The notes: generated by a model from the letters alone, not told the origin. A stretch of DNA of 19,450 nucleotides from Clostridiales bacterium UBA4717 (GCA_002404395.1 DHJP01000150.1:1-19450); one strand, 5' to 3'; numbered from the stretch's first letter, positions 8,456 to 16,906 are shown. Program-made: numbers and translations.

Positions 8456-9667
8456 TTAGGTTCTGTAGTCGCCGTTGATCCTGACGTAATCATATGTAAG
8501 GTCGCATCCCCATGCGACCGACTCGGCGGTACCGGCGTTAAGGCAGATCAGAATTTCGATCTCTTCTTCAGACAGTATTTGTTTGGCTTCGGTTTCGTCA
8601 AACGGAATTCCTACGCCGTTTTGGCAGACATTGATCGTACCTTTCCGGGAGCGGAACGCAACGTCGATCGCCGATATATCCACATCGGCGCCGCTGTATC
8701 CTATGGCGCACAATATACGCCCCCAATTAGCGTCCGCGCCGAACATGGCGGCTTTGGTCAGCGAGGAGCAGATGACGCTTTTGGCAACCGTTTTTGCAAT
8801 TTCCTTATCTTTGGCGCCTGACACCTTACATTCGAGCAACTTCGTGGCACCCTCTCCGTCTCCTGCGATTTTGCGGCAAAGGCAAACCGTTACGGTGTTG
8901 AGCGCTTTCATAAAAATATCAAAATCGGTTCCGTCAGCCGTTATCTCGGCATTTCCCGCCGCACCGTTTGCCAGAATCGCGACCATATCGTTGGTTGAGG
9001 TGTCTCCGTCTACACTGACCATATTAAAGGTTTCGGAAACATCGCCGGAAAGGGCTTTTTGCAACATTTTTGCACTTATGGCACAGTCGGTCGTCAAAAA
9101 AACCAACATTGTTGCCATGTTCGGATGTATCATTCCCGAGCCTTTGGCAATGCCGCCGAGGCGGCAGGTCATGTTTCCTATCTGAAATTCAACGGCAACC
9201 TCCTTAAGCTTGGTATCGGTGGTCATGATTCCCTGCGCCGCCGAGGTCGAGTCCTTGCCGAGCGCCGCTGTAAGTGCGGGTATTCCCTCGGAGATCGGTG
9301 TTATGTCAAGGGGCTGACCGATGACGCCGGTAGAAGCAACTATTACGTCGCTGTCGGAAATATTCAGCGCTTTTCCGAGTAATGCGCACATTTTTTGTGC
9401 GATCTCCTCGCCGTCGGCATTGCAGGTATTGGCGTTTCCGCTGTTACAGATGATCGCCTGCGCCGCTCCGTCGGAAATATGTTCTTTGGTTACGATAAGC
9501 GGCGCGCCTTTAACCAAGTTTGTGGTATAGACTGCCGCCGCCGTTGCCTTTTTTTCACTGTATATCAGTGCGAGGTCTTTTTTTGTCTTGTTTTTCCGTA
9601 TGCCGCAGTGTACTCCGGCGGCAAGAAAACCTTTTGCGGCACAAACGCCGCCGTCCACTGTTTTCAT
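8456..9667 (-). CDS. argJ: Bifunctional glutamate N-acetyltransferase / amino-acid acetyltransferase
   Basis: Moves the acetyl group from N-acetylornithine to glutamate, and in bifunctional members also uses acetyl-CoA. The 403-aa precursor is expected to cleave itself between Ala185 and Thr186 in HPNMATM (181-187), with Thr186 becoming the N-terminal nucleophile of the beta chain. GGIAKGSGMI precedes this site, and the protein ends with the family-typical YDYVRINGDYRT. No argA or argE gene is seen, which fits the recycling route; whether this ArgJ is mono- or bifunctional cannot be read from sequence. An AGGAGG-type site overlaps the argC stop (TAAGGAGG), leaving a 9-nt gap between the genes. 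Confidence 0.97.
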   Translation of the reverse strand: MKTVDGGVCAAKGFLAAGVHCGIRKNKTKKDLALIYSEKKATAAAVYTTNLVKGAPLIVTKEHISDGAAQAIICNSGNANTCNADGEEIAQKMCALLGKALNISDSDVIVASTGVIGQPLDITPISEGIPALTAALGKDSTSAAQGIMTTDTKLKEVAVEFQIGNMTCRLGGIAKGSGMIHPNMATMLVFLTTDCAISAKMLQKALSGDVSETFNMVSVDGDTSTNDMVAILANGAAGNAEITADGTDFDIFMKALNTVTVCLCRKIAGDGEGATKLLECKVSGAKDKEIAKTVAKSVICSSLTKAAMFGADANWGRILCAIGYSGADVDISAIDVAFRSRKGTINVCQNGVGIPFDETEAKQILSEEEIEILICLNAGTAESVAWGCDLTYDYVRINGDYRT

Positions 9668-9676
9668 TTTTCCTCC

Positions 9677-10618
9677 TTACAGGCAAAGCCCCGCTGTCGG
9701 GTCTGTGCCCAAAACAATATTTAAACATTCAAACGCGGCGCCCGACGCACCTTTTCCGAGATTGTCGTAAACCGCGATCAACAGCATCCGTTCTTCGTTT
9801 CCGGTAATGCCGACTTGCATGGAATCCTTTCCCGCCATTGAGACGGCGGACAAAAAGCCGTTATCATCAAGCTTTTCCGAAAAGGAGACCACTTGCCCGG
9901 TATAGGTTTTGCGGTATACCTCGGCGATTTTTTCCATTGTGGTTCCGGGGGCGCATTGTGATGTGAACAGCGGCACAGTGACCTGCATACCGCTGTAAAA
10001 ATTTCCGACAACGGGGCAGAATACGGGAGCGGGCAAGCCGCTTTGCACTGCCATTTCGGGAAGATGCTTATGCGCTTGTCCCAACGCATACAGGCGCGGC
10101 GCCTGCAATGTTGCAGGCAACGTTTCGGACAGCGGCAGTGCTTCGTATTCTGCGATCATTTTTTTGCCTCCGCCGCTGTACCCGGTAATTGAAAAGCAGG
10201 AAAGCAGCGTACCGCCGGGAATTATTCCGGCGGCGGTCAGCGGCGCGGTCAGAGCTATGAAGCCGCTGGCGTGACAGCCGGGCACTGCGATACGTTTTGA
10301 AGTGCGGATCGCGGCTTCGTGTCGGGCGGAAAGCTCCGGAAAGCCGTATGCCCATCCGGGCGCCGTGCGGTGCGCGGTGGAAGTATCAAGCACCACGGTT
10401 TCGGGATTTTCTATCAGCGAGACCGCTTCCCGCGCCGCTTCGTCCGGCAGGCAAAGGATCGCAATGTCCGCTTCGTTCAGCGCGCGTGCACGCGCGGCGC
10501 GGTCCTTACGCTCCGACTCGGGAAGTATGATCGGCTGAAGATCGTTCCGTCCTGCCAAACGCTCAAACACGCGGAGTCCGGTAGTACCGGCACTGCCGTC
10601 AATAAAGATCTTTTTCAT
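9677..10618 (-). CDS. argC: N-acetyl-gamma-glutamyl-phosphate reductase, short (type 2) form
   Basis: NADPH-dependent reduction of N-acetylglutamyl phosphate to the semialdehyde. At 313 aa it belongs to the shorter type 2 family rather than the roughly 345-aa type 1 form. The start FIDGSAGTTGLRVFERL and the catalytic motif AVPGCHASGF with Cys115 support this. SITGYSGGGKKMI is the substrate-loop region and HKHLPEM the conserved histidine region. The ATG overlaps the argH stop as ATGA. Confidence 0.95.
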   Translation of the reverse strand: MKKIFIDGSAGTTGLRVFERLAGRNDLQPIILPESERKDRAARARALNEADIAILCLPDEAAREAVSLIENPETVVLDTSTAHRTAPGWAYGFPELSARHEAAIRTSKRIAVPGCHASGFIALTAPLTAAGIIPGGTLLSCFSITGYSGGGKKMIAEYEALPLSETLPATLQAPRLYALGQAHKHLPEMAVQSGLPAPVFCPVVGNFYSGMQVTVPLFTSQCAPGTTMEKIAEVYRKTYTGQVVSFSEKLDDNGFLSAVSMAGKDSMQVGITGNEERMLLIAVYDNLGKGASGAAFECLNIVLGTDPTAGLCL

Positions 10619-11991
10619 TTTTTCAAAAACTCCCGCATATCTGCGATCTGTTTTTTGACCGAGGAGACCGAAGTTCCGCCCTCGCTCACACGTTTCTCAA
10701 CACATACGGAAAGGTCTATCGCGTCGTACACGGATTCATCAAACAATGGGCTGAACTGACGATAGACAGACAACTCTAAGTCCTCAAGCACTTTTCCGTG
10801 AGCGATACAGTATGCAACCAATTGTCCTACGATTTTGTAGGCACTGCGGAACGGTTCGCCTTTTTTGGTCAGATAGTCAGCCGCATCGGTGGCATTTATA
10901 AAACCTTTTTTGGCGGCGTTCAGCATATTTTCGGGTATTGCACGCATACTGCCGACCATACCGTTGAACACACCGAGACAAGCTTTTACTGTGTCGCAGG
11001 CGTCAAATACGCTCTCCTTGTCCTCCTGCATATCCTTGTTATATGCAAGCGGCAGTCCCTTGAGCACGGTCAGCAAAGCAATCAGATCCCCGTATACTCT
11101 GCCGGTTTTACCGCGAACCAGCTCAGCCATGTCGGGATTCTTTTTCTGCGGCATGATCGAGGAGCCGGTGGTAAAAGCGTCGGAAAGCTCAACAAAGCGG
11201 AATTCCCAACTGCTCCAAAGCACGATCTCCTCGGAAAAACGGGACAGGTGCATCATCAGTATCGAGAGCGCGCCGAGAAGCTCAGCGCAGAAATCGCGGT
11301 CGGAGACACCGTCTAAACTGTTTTCTGCAATGGCAGAGAAGCCGAGAGCTTCCGCTTCCATGCGCCGGTTTGTCGGATAGGTGGTTCCTGCCAGCGCGCA
11401 TGAACCGATGGGGCAGACTGCCGTTCTTTTACGGCAGTCTGCGAGCCTTTCAAGGTCTCTGCAAAGCATCATTGCATAAGCCATCAGATGATGACCGAAT
11501 GTTATGGGCTGAGCCCGCTGCAGATGAGTATACCCTGGCATTATGATCGCCTGATAACATTCCGCTTTGCCGGTTACGGTGCCGATAAGCGTTTTCAACG
11601 CACTTGAAATCACATCGATCTCATCAAGCAGATACATTCTCAGATCGAGCGCGACCTGATCGTTTCTGCTCCGGGCGGTGTGAAGCTTTTTCCCGACATC
11701 TCCCACACGTGAAGTAAGCACTTCTTCCACAAACATATGGATATCCTCGCAGGCAGGGTCAAAATCGAGCGCGCCGCTTTCAAGGTCGGCAAGGATACCT
11801 TCGAGTCCGTGAATCAGCACATCTGCCTCATCTTCGCTGATGATCCCGGTAGCGGAAAGCATGGCGGCGTGCGCCATGCTTCCTTTAATATCCTGTCTGA
11901 ACATACGGCTGTCAAAGCCGATGGAGGAATTGAAATCATCCGCGAGCCGATCGGTCGCGCCGTCGGTCCTTCCTGTCCACATTTTTGCCAT
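10615..11991 (-). CDS. argH: Argininosuccinate lyase
   Basis: Splits argininosuccinate into arginine and fumarate, the last step. The 458-aa length is normal. The fumarase/aspartase-superfamily signature GSSIMPQKKNPD is at 276-287, with the catalytic-loop serine in the GSS. TARSRNDQ (105-112) and PGYTHLQRAQP (152-162, with His156) are also present. The start at 11991 has only a weak upstream site (GGAAAG at 9-nt spacing); an ATG three codons in (MWTGR) is possible. The gap from argG is 20 nt. Confidence 0.96.
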   Translation of the reverse strand: MAKMWTGRTDGATDRLADDFNSSIGFDSRMFRQDIKGSMAHAAMLSATGIISEDEADVLIHGLEGILADLESGALDFDPACEDIHMFVEEVLTSRVGDVGKKLHTARSRNDQVALDLRMYLLDEIDVISSALKTLIGTVTGKAECYQAIIMPGYTHLQRAQPITFGHHLMAYAMMLCRDLERLADCRKRTAVCPIGSCALAGTTYPTNRRMEAEALGFSAIAENSLDGVSDRDFCAELLGALSILMMHLSRFSEEIVLWSSWEFRFVELSDAFTTGSSIMPQKKNPDMAELVRGKTGRVYGDLIALLTVLKGLPLAYNKDMQEDKESVFDACDTVKACLGVFNGMVGSMRAIPENMLNAAKKGFINATDAADYLTKKGEPFRSAYKIVGQLVAYCIAHGKVLEDLELSVYRQFSPLFDESVYDAIDLSVCVEKRVSEGGTSVSSVKKQIADMREFLKK

Positions 11992-12011
11992 AATTCATCG
12001 CTTTCCGCCGA

Positions 12012-13241
12012 TTATTTCAGCCCGTTTTTTGCTTTCATTTTTGCATAGACTTTGGTAGAAAGTCCGTACAGATTTATAAATCCGGTCGCGTCCGCCTGAT
12101 TGTAAACATGATCCTCGTCAAAGGTCGCGATCTCGGGATCATAGAGAGAATAAGGTGAGGTGACTCCGGCATTGATGAGATTGCCCTTGTATAATTTAAG
12201 TTTTACGTCGCCGGTCACGGTTGCCTGAGTGGTTTTCACAAATGCAAGGATCGCCTCGGTCAGGGGAGTGAACCACTGCGCGTTGTATACGATCTCGGCG
12301 AGCTTTTGAGCGACCAATGCCTTGTAATGCGCGGTTTCCTTGTCAAGGCAAATAGTTTCAAGAATTTCGTGAGCCTTATATAGAATCGCTCCGCCGGGAG
12401 TCTCATACACTCCGCGGCATTTCATTCCGACCAGACGGTTTTCCACGATGTCGAGCAGACCGATGCCGTTTTTTCCGCCAAGTTCATTAAGTTTTGTTAC
12501 AAGTGCCGTAGCGTTCATTTCTTCACCGTCCACGGCTGTGGGGATACCCTTTTCAAAGTGGAGCGTTACATAGGTAGGCTTGTCGGGAGCCTGCTCGGGG
12601 GAAACGCCCATTTCAAGAAAGCCTTTTTTATTATACATAGGCTCGTTTGCCGGATCTTCAAGATCCAAGCCCTCGTGAGACAGATGCCAGATGTTTTTGT
12701 CCTTTGAATAGTTGGTCTCGCGGTTGATCTTCAGCGGTACATTGTGCGCTTCCGCATATTCGATTTCTTCTTCACGCGATTTGATGCTCCATTCACGCCA
12801 CGGTGCGATTATGGTCATGTTAGGCGCAAGTGCTTTGATCGCCATTTCAAAACGGACCTGATCGTTTCCTTTTCCGGTACAGCCGTGGCAGATCGCATCG
12901 GCATTCTCGGCAATCGCGATCTCAACTATACGCTTTGCGATCGGCGGACGTGCAAACGCCGTACCGAGCATATAGTTTTCATACAGCGCCCCTGCCTGAA
13001 CGCAGGGAAATACATAATCGGTGAGAAATTCTTCTGTTATATCTTCGATATAGAGCTTTGACGCACCGGTTTTGAGCGCTTTTTCCTCAAGTCCTTCAAG
13101 TTCATCTGCCTGCCCGACGTTTGCGGACACTGCGATGATCTCCGGGTTGTTGTAATTTTCTTTCAGCCACGGAATAATAATTGAGGTATCCAAACCTCCG
13201 GAATATGCCAGAACTACTTTCTTGATCTCTTTCTTTTCCAT
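12012..13241 (-). CDS. argG: Argininosuccinate synthase
   Basis: Joins citrulline and aspartate using ATP to give argininosuccinate. It has 409 aa, the usual bacterial length. The PP-loop AYSGGLDTS is at 12-20, and [13 protein letters not shown] supplies the citrulline/aspartate site. It is first in the operon. The ATG has GGAGG 8 nt upstream (CCTCC on the plus strand at 13250-13254) and lies about 30 nt from the predicted transcription start. Confidence 0.97.
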   Translation of the reverse strand: MEKKEIKKVVLAYSGGLDTSIIIPWLKENYNNPEIIAVSANVGQADELEGLEEKALKTGASKLYIEDITEEFLTDYVFPCVQAGALYENYMLGTAFARPPIAKRIVEIAIAENADAICHGCTGKGNDQVRFEMAIKALAPNMTIIAPWREWSIKSREEEIEYAEAHNVPLKINRETNYSKDKNIWHLSHEGLDLEDPANEPMYNKKGFLEMGVSPEQAPDKPTYVTLHFEKGIPTAVDGEEMNATALVTKLNELGGKNGIGLLDIVENRLVGMKCRGVYETPGGAILYKAHEILETICLDKETAHYKALVAQKLAEIVYNAQWFTPLTEAILAFVKTTQATVTGDVKLKLYKGNLINAGVTSPYSLYDPEIATFDEDHVYNQADATGFINLYGLSTKVYAKMKAKNGLK

Positions 13242-13270
13242 TGTTAAATCCTCCGGGTAATATTGATTTC

Positions 13271-13286
13271 ATGCATAATTATACGA
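13271..13286. promoter_or_regulatory. ArgR/AhrC box-like operator overlapping the argG -10
   Basis: ATGCATAATTATACGA closely resembles the ArgR/AhrC operator pattern (imperfect palindrome of TGAATAATTATTCA type). It covers the -10 hexamer, where binding would block RNA polymerase. The call is pattern-based; no argR gene is in the window. Confidence 0.6.
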
Positions 13287-13306
13287 CTAACAGCGGCAAA
13301 TGTCAA
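13278..13306 (-). promoter_or_regulatory. Promoter of the arginine operon
   Basis: On the minus strand a perfect -35 TTGACA (13301-13306) and a perfect -10 TATAAT (13278-13283) are separated by 17 nt. Transcription would start near 13271, about 30 nt before argG. This is the only consensus-quality promoter seen for the nine-gene operon. It is strong enough to need repression, which fits the ArgR-like boxes on and above it. Confidence 0.9.
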
Positions 13307-13323
13307 GTATTTATTCAAAAATA

Positions 13324-13339
13324 ATGCATATTTATGAAA
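13324..13339. promoter_or_regulatory. ArgR box-like operator upstream of the argG -35
   Basis: ATGCATATTTATGAAA holds a near-symmetrical TGCATA-TT-TATGAA core and shares the word ATGCATA with the boxes at 13271 and 13365. The start is 53 bp from the first box, about five helical turns, so ArgR hexamers could occupy both on one DNA face. Confidence 0.5.
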
Positions 13340-13355
13340 ACTAACGGCGCAACAG

Positions 13356-13373
13356 CTGAATATTATGCATAAC
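13356..13373. promoter_or_regulatory. Third ArgR box-like motif between argG and the MATE gene
   Basis: CTGAATATTATGCATAAC contains a good left ARG half (TGAAT) and a diverged right half with the repeated word ATGCATA (13365-13371). The copy lies 41 bp, about four turns, from the second box. A fourth, weaker relative (TTGCATA, 13434-13440) lies 20 bp above the -35 of the MATE promoter. Confidence 0.45.
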
Positions 13374-13459
13374 TTTGGCAAAATGACGGAGCGGGCGGAT
13401 CAAAAGTGTATAAATATAATCCGATAAGGTTTATTGCATAAAAAATCGCACGGAAACTC

Positions 13460-13488
13460 TTGAAATTTAAAAGTTTTCGTGCTATAAT
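13460..13488 (+). promoter_or_regulatory. Promoter of the plus-strand MATE gene
   Basis: TTGAAA (13460-13465) and TATAAT (13483-13488) are separated by 17 nt. The predicted start near 13495 leaves a leader of about 70 nt before the MATE start codon. The remaining sequence of the 323-nt argG-MATE gap holds the divergent argG promoter, the ARG-like boxes, the terminator-like hairpin and otherwise nothing recognisable. Confidence 0.85.
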
Positions 13489-13507
13489 TATCGTAACGAG
13501 TAGCAGA

Positions 13508-13551
13508 AATGCGTAAGTCCGGTTGGGCTTACGCATTATTTTTTTGTTTTT
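13508..13551 (+). terminator. Intrinsic-terminator-like hairpin inside the MATE leader
   Basis: AATGCGTAAG (13508-13517) pairs perfectly with CTTACGCATT (13528-13537). Three inner pairs, one of them a T-G wobble, and a GGTT loop complete a 13-bp stem. Seven T's (13539-13545), a G and five more T's follow directly. The hairpin sits between the MATE promoter and its ribosome binding site (GGGAGG at 13552-13557), so transcripts must read through it to express the gene. No clear competing antiterminator is seen in the roughly 12 nt before the stem. Confidence 0.85.
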
Positions 13552-13564
13552 GGGAGGTTGTCAA

Positions 13565-14971
13565 ATGTCAAATAATCAGTCATATCTTTCGTACGAAAAG
13601 CTTGGCAAGCTTATGTGCAAATATGCCGTGCCGTGCATAATTTCTTTGCTTGTGGGTGCACTGTACAACATCGTGGATCAGATCTTTATTGCAAACGCAA
13701 GCTATCTCGGATCGTACGGCAATGCTGCCAACACGGTCGTTTTTCCGCTCACGGTCATCGCTCTCGGTATTGCCGTAATGATCGGAGACGGTTGTTGTGC
13801 CTTTGTCAGCATTTCACTTGGGGAGAATAAGGTTAAAAGCGCCGCGCACAGTGTCGGAAATTCAATAATGCTCTGTTTTTTCGGCAGTATTATATTGACC
13901 GCAGTTTACCTGATTTTCGATGAGCCGATCTTGTCGGCATTCGGCGGCAGGGTCAACAGTGAAACGTTCGAACTTTCAAAAGAATATTTCTTTTGGATTG
14001 CGGTCGGTATTCCGTTTTATATGTTCGGACAGGCAATGAATCCGATCATTCGTTCCGACGGCAGCCCGAGATTTGCAATGATCTCAACCGTCGTCGGCGC
14101 AGTTATAAATATCATTCTCGACCCGATATTTATTTTCGGGTTCAAATGGGGTATGACCGGCGCCGCCGTTGCTACGGTTTTAGGTCAAATCGCGACGGCG
14201 CTCCTTGCTGTGTGGTATTTATTTCATGCTAAGCTTGTAAAGCCGGGGTTTGCAGAGCTTGAGCCGGATCGGGAGATCATAGTCAAAACGCTTTCGCTCG
14301 GATTTTGCAGTTTCCTTGCGCAACTGTCTCTTGTTGCGGCAATGATGGCTATTAACAATATGATTCAAAAATACGGCGCTTTGGATGATATCTTCGGTCA
14401 GGTGCAATATGCGCAGATCCCGATGGCGGTGGTCGGGATCGTAATGAAATTTTTCCAGATCGTGATATCCGCAGTGATCGGCATGGCAGCCGGCTGTATT
14501 CCGATTGTCGGGTTTAATATGGGAGCAAAGCAATATGGGAGAGTCAGAGAACTATTTACACGGTTGCTTGTCTCAGAAGCCTGCGTCGGCGCTGTTGCGT
14601 TGCTTGTCGTGGAACTGTTCCCTAAAGCTTTGATACAAATTTTCGGTGCTGCAAACGAAAGTATATATTATACCGATTTTGCGGTAAAAGCTTTCCGCGT
14701 GTATCTGTGTATGATAATTTTGGCTTGCATTAACAAAGCGGCGTTTATTTTTATGCAGGCGATGGGCAAGGCGGCAGAATCCACGCTGCTTTCAATGATC
14801 CGCGAAATCGTTTTCGGCGTCGGCTTTGCACTTTTGCTTCCGAGGTTTTTCGGACTTGACGGCGTACTTTACTCCATGCCGGTATCGGATATTCTGACAG
14901 CTTTATTTTCCGCAATCTTCATTGCGAAAACATATCGTCAGCTTCGCGGCGCCGACGCAAACAGGCTGTAG
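13565..14971 (+). CDS. MATE-family multidrug/cation efflux transporter (MepA-like)
   Basis: Integral membrane antiporter with about 12 hydrophobic helices in two MatE repeats (residues about 15-185 and 240-440). Such proteins export drugs or metabolites using a Na+ or H+ gradient. Family features are the start YEKLGKLMCKYAVPCIISLLVGALYNIVDQIFI-type first helix, NPIIRSDGSPRFAM after helix 5, and VGFNMGAKQYGRV in the second half. At 468 aa it is full length. The ATG at 13565 has GGGAGG 7 nt upstream; an in-frame TTG at 13523 lies inside the terminator hairpin and is rejected as a start. The substrate is unknown. Expression is probably controlled at the leader hairpin. Confidence 0.9.
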   Translation: MSNNQSYLSYEKLGKLMCKYAVPCIISLLVGALYNIVDQIFIANASYLGSYGNAANTVVFPLTVIALGIAVMIGDGCCAFVSISLGENKVKSAAHSVGNSIMLCFFGSIILTAVYLIFDEPILSAFGGRVNSETFELSKEYFFWIAVGIPFYMFGQAMNPIIRSDGSPRFAMISTVVGAVINIILDPIFIFGFKWGMTGAAVATVLGQIATALLAVWYLFHAKLVKPGFAELEPDREIIVKTLSLGFCSFLAQLSLVAAMMAINNMIQKYGALDDIFGQVQYAQIPMAVVGIVMKFFQIVISAVIGMAAGCIPIVGFNMGAKQYGRVRELFTRLLVSEACVGAVALLVVELFPKALIQIFGAANESIYYTDFAVKAFRVYLCMIILACINKAAFIFMQAMGKAAESTLLSMIREIVFGVGFALLLPRFFGLDGVLYSMPVSDILTALFSAIFIAKTYRQLRGADANRL

Positions 14972-15039
14972 AATTTGCGTCTGGCGTTTCAACTGCCGGA
15001 GCGGCAAACGGTGATTTTTCGGAGCCTTCGGATCCGAAA
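14954..15039. other. Hairpins at the convergent MATE / DUF1003 ends
   Basis: Three stems crowd the 75-nt convergent gap and the end of the MATE gene. GACGCAAA (14954-14961) pairs with TTTGCGTC (14974-14981), spanning the MATE stop. TGCCG-GAG-CGGCA is at 14994-15006. TTTCGGA (15017-15023) pairs with TCCGAAA (15033-15039). None is followed by a good T-run in either direction, so they may work as weak terminators or 3'-end stabilisers, or be spacer repeats. Confidence 0.45.
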
Positions 15040-15046
15040 GAGACCT

Positions 15047-15559
15047 TCACTTTGGTTCTTCGTCTTTGACCTTTTTCTCCGCAAGTTGCTTTTCAAGCTG
15101 AGACTGCTTTGCAAGGATCGTGTTGACTTTATCATACAGATCCTCGATCATTATTTCGGTCTTCAGATTGACCTTATAGTCGTTTTCGGCGCGACGGCGG
15201 TCTTTTTCTTCCTGACGGTTCTGGCTCATCATTATAAGCGGCGCCTGAATGGCGGCGACGCAGGACAGTACCAGATTCAGAAGAATAAACGGGTAGGGGT
15301 CGAATGCGTTTGAAGCAAGGAGCGCGTTTGAAATCATCCACAGGATCAGTACCGCGGCAAACGAAATGATAAACGCCCAACTTCCCGCAAATTTTGCGAT
15401 AACGTCGGCGGCCTGCTGCCCGAGCGTATACTTTTCTTTCTCTTTTTCGGGACTGACGGAAATTTTGCTGTCCGCCAAAAGATTCAGCACTTCTTCATCG
15501 GTCATATCGTGGTGTATGTCTTTAAGCACTTCTTTTAATAATTTACGATTTTCTTTCAT
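15047..15559 (-). CDS. DUF1003 family membrane protein
   Basis: 170-aa protein with the full DUF1003 signature. GSWAFIISF leads the first membrane helix (about residues 60-84). DPYPFILLN begins the second (about 88-112). Then AAIQAPLIMMSQNRQEEKDR and the DYKVNLKTE stretch open a charged, coiled-coil-like C-terminal tail (about 125-170). The N-terminal about 55 residues are hydrophilic. The function of the family is not established. The start at 15559 is chosen because AAAGG (15567-15571) lies 7 nt upstream; an ATG five codons earlier has no such site. It follows the PucR-like gene by 30 nt on the same strand and is probably co-transcribed with it. Confidence 0.88.
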   Translation of the reverse strand: MKENRKLLKEVLKDIHHDMTDEEVLNLLADSKISVSPEKEKEKYTLGQQAADVIAKFAGSWAFIISFAAVLILWMISNALLASNAFDPYPFILLNLVLSCVAAIQAPLIMMSQNRQEEKDRRRAENDYKVNLKTEIMIEDLYDKVNTILAKQSQLEKQLAEKKVKDEEPK

Positions 15560-15589
15560 GTTTTTTCCTTTCATATATAAATTGATTTG

Positions 15590-16822
15590 TCAGATTTCAT
15601 CCTGCGGCAATGAACGCAGAAAGAAATCGGTACCTTTGTCTTGAAATAATAAGACCGCCGTTCCGATCAGCAGTTCGGTATGTTTTGAGGTATCATCAAG
15701 CGGGATCGAAAAATCGTCACGTATTCTTAATATCCGGTACAGCACGGTGTTGCGATGGGTAAACAGCGCGTCGCAGGTCTTTTTAAGCGAGCGGTTGCAT
15801 ATAAGGTAAAAATACAGCGTTTCGCAATATTGCGTCCCCTTCTTTCGGTCGTGCTCGGCGAGCGTGCACAGTTCGGGGGAGATGAGATCGCTTTGAGGCT
15901 CCAAATTTTTTAAAAGCAGGGGTGTGCGCAGTTTTGCCACTGAACAGACATTTTCACCGTGATAACTGCTTTCTGCGATCAAGTTCAACGCGTCGTGTGC
16001 CGAGCGGTAAAGCGACGGAAGCGCAAACAGATCGTGGATCGGTTCGGAAACAATAACTTTCAAGCCGAACTCTGTTGCAAGCTCGTTTAAAACGGTTTCA
16101 TCATAACCTTTATGCAGAAACAGAAACACATTGCCTCGGTATAGGAAGGAATGAGAATCCGGAAAGCGCTCGTCAAGTTCTTCTTTCAAATGCCGCGTTC
16201 CGAGGTACTGATCGTGATAGGCAGTCGGGTCGATCAGCGCAAAAGCAGACGGGTGAAAAGCGGCGAGATAGGTTCCGGCGGTCTGCAGTCTGAAATAGGC
16301 GGCGGACGGGAAACCGCCGTCGAGCAGATGCATCAGAATATCCTCTGACGTTTCAAAGGGTTTATCCTGCCGACTGGTCTCAATAAACAGCTGTTTTGAA
16401 AGTATCAGTTCGATCTGTCGCCAGGTCTCGTCCGAAATTTTTGAAAGATGACCGTCAGTATCCACGCAAATCAGATAACCGAGCCGTACTCCCGTGCAGA
16501 TCAGCGGAGCAAAACGTCGGCGGAACGGACTTTCTTCAAGCTTGATCATATCGGCGCCTCCGGCTCGCAGAGCAGGACTTTTGCTGATTATTGCGCTTGC
16601 TTCATATGTAATTGAACCTTGCGAGACTGCGTTACGGAACAGCCGATCGGAGAAATCGACCGGGCAAAAATGGGCTGTGACTCGGAAAGTATCATCAAGC
16701 ACAAGCAGAGGACAATCCAAATAAATACCGACGTCCAAAGTTAATTGTGCCAAATCGTCCTGCTTGAAAAATTCCGAGATCAAAGCGCTCATATCCCCGG
16801 ACTGCCATTGCGGATTCGGCAA
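15590..16822 (-). CDS. PucR/CdaR-type transcriptional regulator
   Basis: About 410 aa. The C-terminal domain has the PucR-type helix-turn-helix, near residues 345-372: SLKKTCDALFTHRNTVLYRI followed by LRIRDDFSIPLDD. The N-terminal half (about 25-150) looks like a GAF-type sensor, with CPLLVLDDTFRVTAH and later LGYLICVDTDG. Such proteins sense a small molecule and switch purine, sugar-acid or other metabolic genes; no ligand can be named here. There is no good ATG. The start is placed at TTG 16822 because GAGGG (16830-16834) lies 7 nt upstream; TTG 16840 or ATG 16792 are alternatives. It is divergent from the hsp20 leader, with touching promoters, and 30 nt upstream of the DUF1003 gene. Confidence 0.82.
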   Translation of the reverse strand: MPNPQWQSGDMSALISEFFKQDDLAQLTLDVGIYLDCPLLVLDDTFRVTAHFCPVDFSDRLFRNAVSQGSITYEASAIISKSPALRAGGADMIKLEESPFRRRFAPLICTGVRLGYLICVDTDGHLSKISDETWRQIELILSKQLFIETSRQDKPFETSEDILMHLLDGGFPSAAYFRLQTAGTYLAAFHPSAFALIDPTAYHDQYLGTRHLKEELDERFPDSHSFLYRGNVFLFLHKGYDETVLNELATEFGLKVIVSEPIHDLFALPSLYRSAHDALNLIAESSYHGENVCSVAKLRTPLLLKNLEPQSDLISPELCTLAEHDRKKGTQYCETLYFYLICNRSLKKTCDALFTHRNTVLYRILRIRDDFSIPLDDTSKHTELLIGTAVLLFQDKGTDFFLRSLPQDEI

Positions 16823-16877
16823 GTTTTCACCCTCTTTCAAAACTCATTGTGCTGTCAGCACAAGTCGCCTTTGATTT

Positions 16878-16906
16878 ATTGTATCACGGAATTATTGTTT
16901 TTTCAA
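16878..16906 (-). promoter_or_regulatory. Promoter of the pucR-like / DUF1003 unit
   Basis: On the minus strand TTGAAA (16901-16906) and TACAAT (16878-16883) are 17 nt apart. The -10 is embedded in GTGATACAATAAA, the same context as the second MATE promoter at 19351-19379. The -35 box touches the -35 region of the divergent hsp20 promoter. Confidence 0.8.

Noticed and set aside
13242..13270. T-box or arginine-sensing RNA leader for argG
   Set aside because: The predicted leader is only about 30 nt and has no stem or terminator.
13523..13564. TTG start adding 14 codons to the first MATE protein
   Set aside because: The codons lie in the terminator stem and T-tract; ATG 13565 has GGGAGG just upstream.
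15015..15039. Terminator for MATE or DUF1003
   Set aside because: The stem is followed by no T-run in either direction, so it is listed only as a hairpin.
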